Shown here: piece after piece, positions 58,330 through 62,000 of the stretch
Position numbering within the stretch: position 1 is the first letter of the stretch
Layout of the letters: each line of letters begins with the position of its first letter
NCBI RefSeq assembly: GCF_000003815.2
Contig: NC_049987.1
Coordinates: forward strand, 17,277,959 to 17,339,958
Length of the DNA stretch: 62,000 bases
Origin: Branchiostoma floridae
Taxonomy: Eukaryota; Chordata; Leptocardii; Amphioxiformes; Branchiostomatidae
Direction: 5' to 3'
Position numbers and translations under genes: made by a program
Notes under the pieces: generated by a model
Databases searched by the model: none
Told to the model about the DNA's origin: nothing
The model's input: the letters and a program-made list of their open reading frames with translations, nothing else

Positions 58330-59130
58330 ACTTACGCCCACTTTAAGAATAGGTGAGACCACAAAGAAAAAAATGTGACTCATGAAAGATTTAAAACCTG
58401 AATCGGGGACGATGGACAAATGTCGCACAAAGAGACGTTGTGCCAAATCGAAGGTTTTACAAACAACAAATGATCACACCGACGAGATCGACGAAGATAC
58501 TGGGAAAGCAGTGCCTCATAGAAGATCTCATTCATACATCCAGTCGCTTTTCATTTGGTTTTGCCATGTGGAACGTATAGCACTGTATTTTTTTTCATAT
58601 CAAGTCAAAAAGACTGGCGACAGCATTTTTGCATGTCAATCTAATAATTATAATGCGAACGAGCCAGTAACAAGACGTCTCCGACCTTCTCAGTTTTTCA
58701 ATCAGTTTTGCGAAGTGTCAGCTATTTAACATGATGTATGACCACAGAACTGCTGAAGTAAGCGGGGTTTCTGACTGTTTCATCAGCCGTCCCAAGCAAC
58801 TGGGTCAGGGTTCCTATGAAAGTCCTTGATAAGACGTGCCCGACCTTCTCATCTATGCGAAGTGCCAGCCATTTAACATGATGTATGGCCACAGAACTGA
58901 TGAAGTAGGCGGGTTCTCTGACTGTTTCATCAGCCGTCCTAAGCAACTGGGTCAGGGTTCCTACTAATTTGCATTGATGGCCAGTAGACAACTTTTGAGA
59001 GAGATTTCAGCACCTAAGGACCCGATCTCAACCATAAATCCCCCAAAGACGTGGTGTTTCAAGACATGACAAGGACACTTCAATAACAATGCACAGGACT
59101 TTGGAAGAATATAAAAAGTACACTATACAC
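58330..59130. repeat. Inverted copy of the 56.2-56.6 kb and 37.1-39.2 kb blocks
   Basis: Contains the 95-bp repeat flank and two 140-bp repeat copies, all inverted. It recurs in direct orientation about 3.05 kb further on (61390-62000), so the window ends inside a tandem unit of about 3 kb. Confidence 0.8.
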
Positions 59131-61140
59131 ATTTACGTCGCGTGGGGTAGTCATATAGGGACTGATAGAACTTCAAAGAAAACAACAAATTCCTCCAGCA
59201 TCAGCAGGAAATGTGCAAGAAGCCTTGACTTACAAACACTAAATTGTGTCCATCACCGGTGATAGAGTGCTTATCCAATCTTGGCTACTGCTCTTCTACA
59301 TGGCCATGTACTACACATACAACATACAACATAACATGAATGGATATGGCAAAGTACGCAGTGTAAGGCAGCGCGTTTGATCCATACTGAATAATAAGCA
59401 ACAGACTGCGTGTAGGCACAGTGTACGTATTCAGCAAAAAATCTGTATTTTCCTAAAACAGTCTTCTACTTGTCACTGTCCAGTACTAAACAGCACTAAC
59501 GTTTTAAAAACATTCGATAAAGATATCAAAATTGGCAAGTAAGACCAGATATGCAAACAGCACAGCCTTTTTACAGTTTTGGCACTTAGGTTGGTTCAAG
59601 TTTGTGGCAATGAACCGTCGTAATGTTTTGTATCACCACGAGAAGGAGTAAGACCGATATCTTTGACAATGTTAGAAAACAGACATGTGTGCAACTTCAG
59701 GACAGCAAGAAGACGCCCCTAAATAAACTTAAAGTACCGTCAGAAATCAGCAAGGAATTCATTGTAAAACCTGATTCAAATCAACTTACACTCGTTGAGG
59801 CACAGTGCCACGTCGGTGGGGCAATTTTACTTTTTGTAGGGGATATGATCTATGTTTTCATTACACCAGTTTAGATGGAAACTATTTGGCACTGTGCAAC
59901 TAGAATATTCTTTGATTCTCAGTGTATTCCAGATATTTATGGACACTCTTGTGGCCGGCCCAAACGTTTTTGTCATGCTCAAAGCTTTCAAGGTGACTTT
60001 GAATTAGAAAATATAAAACGGCAGTCATTCAAAGTGCATTCTAACTGTAGTATATGGGCGCATTCTACATTCTGATCTCATTCGATGATGTGGAGAACCG
60101 AAACGGCAAGCCACATCAAATCCTGCCAGAATGTGGGCGGGCCACAAAAAATGGGCAAACATATCTCAGATTTCTAGAACTCACCACAAATACCCAGGTA
60201 TATATACAAACAACTTAGATTTCATTTTGACGACGTTCTGATTCATTCCCCCTTCAAAATAGAAACGGAATGAGCCGAAATGCTGTCTAAATACAATTCT
60301 TTGTATATCCTAGGCCCTGTGAATTTGTACTGTAGTCTTCATTCCAGATATTTGTGCCTATTCTTGTGGCCGCCATGAAAATTTTTTATCATGTTCAAAA
60401 CTTTGAAGTGCAGATGAGGTGAAGAAATATAGAACGGCGTTCAACTTGTATTCTAACTATTCTAACTGGGGTACGACCGCATTGTAAGGCAGTACAACAT
60501 TATTCAAAAATGTTCTTATCTCGCTCAATGGAGAACGGGCCGGCCATAAGAATGAACACAGAATCTAAAATGCAGCTAGTGATAACTTCTAGAATATACT
60601 ACGAATACCCAGGAATATGCAGGAATTTTCATTCAGACGGCACCCTGGCTTATTCCGCCTCTTGTGTAATGAGGTATTGGGTCTATTTGGAATTCCCACC
60701 TGAATGTGTACGGATTTTGCAGATTCTTTATTCCGACTGGTTTTGCTTGATTCCTGCTGATTCGGTTTCACTGTGAAAGGGTCTCTAGGTAAACAAGACG
60801 ACACCATCCTCTCAAATGGGCATTCAAAGTTAAGTCCGAACCCACTGACACAGTAGGCAGAGTATAACATAAGAAAGGTAGCAGTTCGACGATAATTTAG
60901 AATCATGATTATTGTCTACATTATCTTTTGTTTTGTACTGCCTTTCAATACTAGAGGATGCCGGCATTAGTTAATCGCTAAGTTTTGAAATTTTTATGAA
61001 AAATACACCGTATGACTATGGCTGACTGACTATGAAAAATAGTTCACGAAACACTTCCAAACTTTTTTCAACTAACCTTTCGTATGGAGTCAGCAAACTC
61101 AGTTATCATAAGCATTCTTAAAAGTGGGGCACGTTGTCTA
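59130..61140. repeat. Inverted copy of the 35.9-37.1 kb block
   Basis: For example CGATAAAGATATCAAAATTGG at 59514 is the reverse of the 36490-36510 sequence, and TAGTTCACGAAACA near 61041 reverses 35873-35885. It includes the local tandem duplication at 59927-60620. No gene recognised. Confidence 0.8.
59927..60620. repeat. Tandem duplication with a 415-bp period
   Basis: TTCCAGATATTT followed by CTCTTGTGGCCGG (59927) and TTCTTGTGGCCGC (60342), then similar sequence through AGAACTCACCACAAATACCCAGG / AGAATATACTACGAATACCCAGG. Two diverged copies, absent from the 36-kb partner. Confidence 0.75.
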
Positions 61141-62000
61141 ACTCAGCCTCGAAAGAGGACTACAGGTCCGACAAACGTGACGAGTTGCTATTGGTTAGAC
61201 CAAGGACGTCTTCTGTCTCAGCCTCCGTTTTCTTCACACTAGCCGAAAATTTATCATTGCAATTTACTGACTTTAAAGAAGACTACCGGGCGATGTGTCG
61301 AAGTGCTATTGGTCAGACGAAGGCCACTTGAGGAAATGCCATATTTTGTTGTATTGCAATTATTGCACTTATTACACACGGAACCTAACATTCTTACGCC
61401 CACTTTAACATTACGTGATACCACAAAGAAACGGTGTGACTTATAAAGGATCTAAAACCTGAATCGGGAACTTTGGACAAATATTCACACAAAGAGACAT
61501 TGTGCCAATTTAGAGGTTTCAGAGACAACAAAAAATATCATAAAGAGGAGACCGCCGAAGGTACTGGGATAGCAGTGCCTTGTAGAAGATCTCAATTATA
61601 CATCCTGTCGCTTTTCATTTGGTTTTGCCACGTGGAACGTGCAGCACTGTATTTTTTCATTTTAAGTCATAAAGACTGGCGACATCATTTTTGCACATTT
61701 CAATTCAATGAGAAGTAGCCAGTAACAAGAAGGTCCCCGACCTTCTCTCCTTTGCGAAGTGTCAGCTATATAAAATGATGTATGGCCACAGAACTGCTGA
61801 AGTAGGCGGGTTCTCTGACTGTTTCATCAGCCGTCATAAGCAACTAGGTCAGGGTTCCTACTAAATTGCCTAGATGTCAAGTAGACAACTTTTGAGAGAG
61901 ATGCAAACACCTAGAGGCCCGAGCTCAACCATAAATGCACCATTGCACAGGACTTAGGAAGAATACAAAAAGTATTTTATACTATACACATTTACGTCGC
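61140..62000. repeat. Inverted CCAAT-module block and second 3-kb tandem unit
   Basis: 61140-61340 is the reverse of 39430-39660, including two inverted CCAAT-N9 modules. From 61390 the sequence repeats 58330-59130 in direct orientation and runs off the window end at ACATTTACGTCGC. Confidence 0.8.

Overview
The window looks like a repeat-rich draft assembly of an invertebrate deuterostome, most likely a lancelet (Branchiostoma). This is inferred from intron-rich genes with short GT/AG introns, a MACPF gene and an FN3 receptor gene of metazoan type, and the repeat mix: a 5S-headed SINE, an L1/Tx1-like LINE, a Penelope-like element, several MITE families and long minisatellites. Six runs of N break the sequence. 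Nothing prokaryotic is supported.

Layout. 1-3.1 kb: a MITE with a perfect 9-bp target-site duplication, a LINE tail, one possible terminal exon, and a 25-bp minisatellite of GGGCGATCGCCC palindromes that runs into a gap. 3.9-8.7 kb: a 4.8-kb array of about 98 copies of a 49-bp unit. 9.4-14.35 kb (+): a complete seven-exon gene for a 288-aa type I membrane protein (signal peptide, two FN3 domains, one TM helix, 14-residue tail), with a 0.9-kb Tc1/mariner-like element in an intron. 16.6-16.9 kb: a Penelope-like (PLE) terminus with a hammerhead-ribozyme-like core. 17.2-31.56 kb (-): 23 phase-consistent exons of a MACPF (perforin-like) protein of at least 1,086 aa. Its order is membrane/signal segment, acidic linker, MACPF domain, beta-rich region, then Cys-rich repeats. 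The C-terminus was not found. One of its introns carries a young LINE with a 17-bp target-site duplication.

31.6-62 kb is a mosaic of direct and inverted segmental duplications with no convincing intact gene. It holds a broken copy of MACPF exons 1-3 (47.96-49.82 kb), a broken copy of FN3-gene exons 5-6 with their intron (57.87-58.19 kb), repeated copies of the flank right of the MACPF gene, a 5S-derived SINE, a foldback element with 10-bp minisatellite loops, and recurring CCAAT-N9-ACACG modules that resemble ER-stress response elements.

The two real genes are convergent, with their 3' ends about 3 kb apart. Fragments of both recur to the right, so the locus appears to have expanded by repeated segmental duplication and then decayed. 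A functional link between the FN3 receptor and the MACPF protein is only suggested by proximity and shared duplication.
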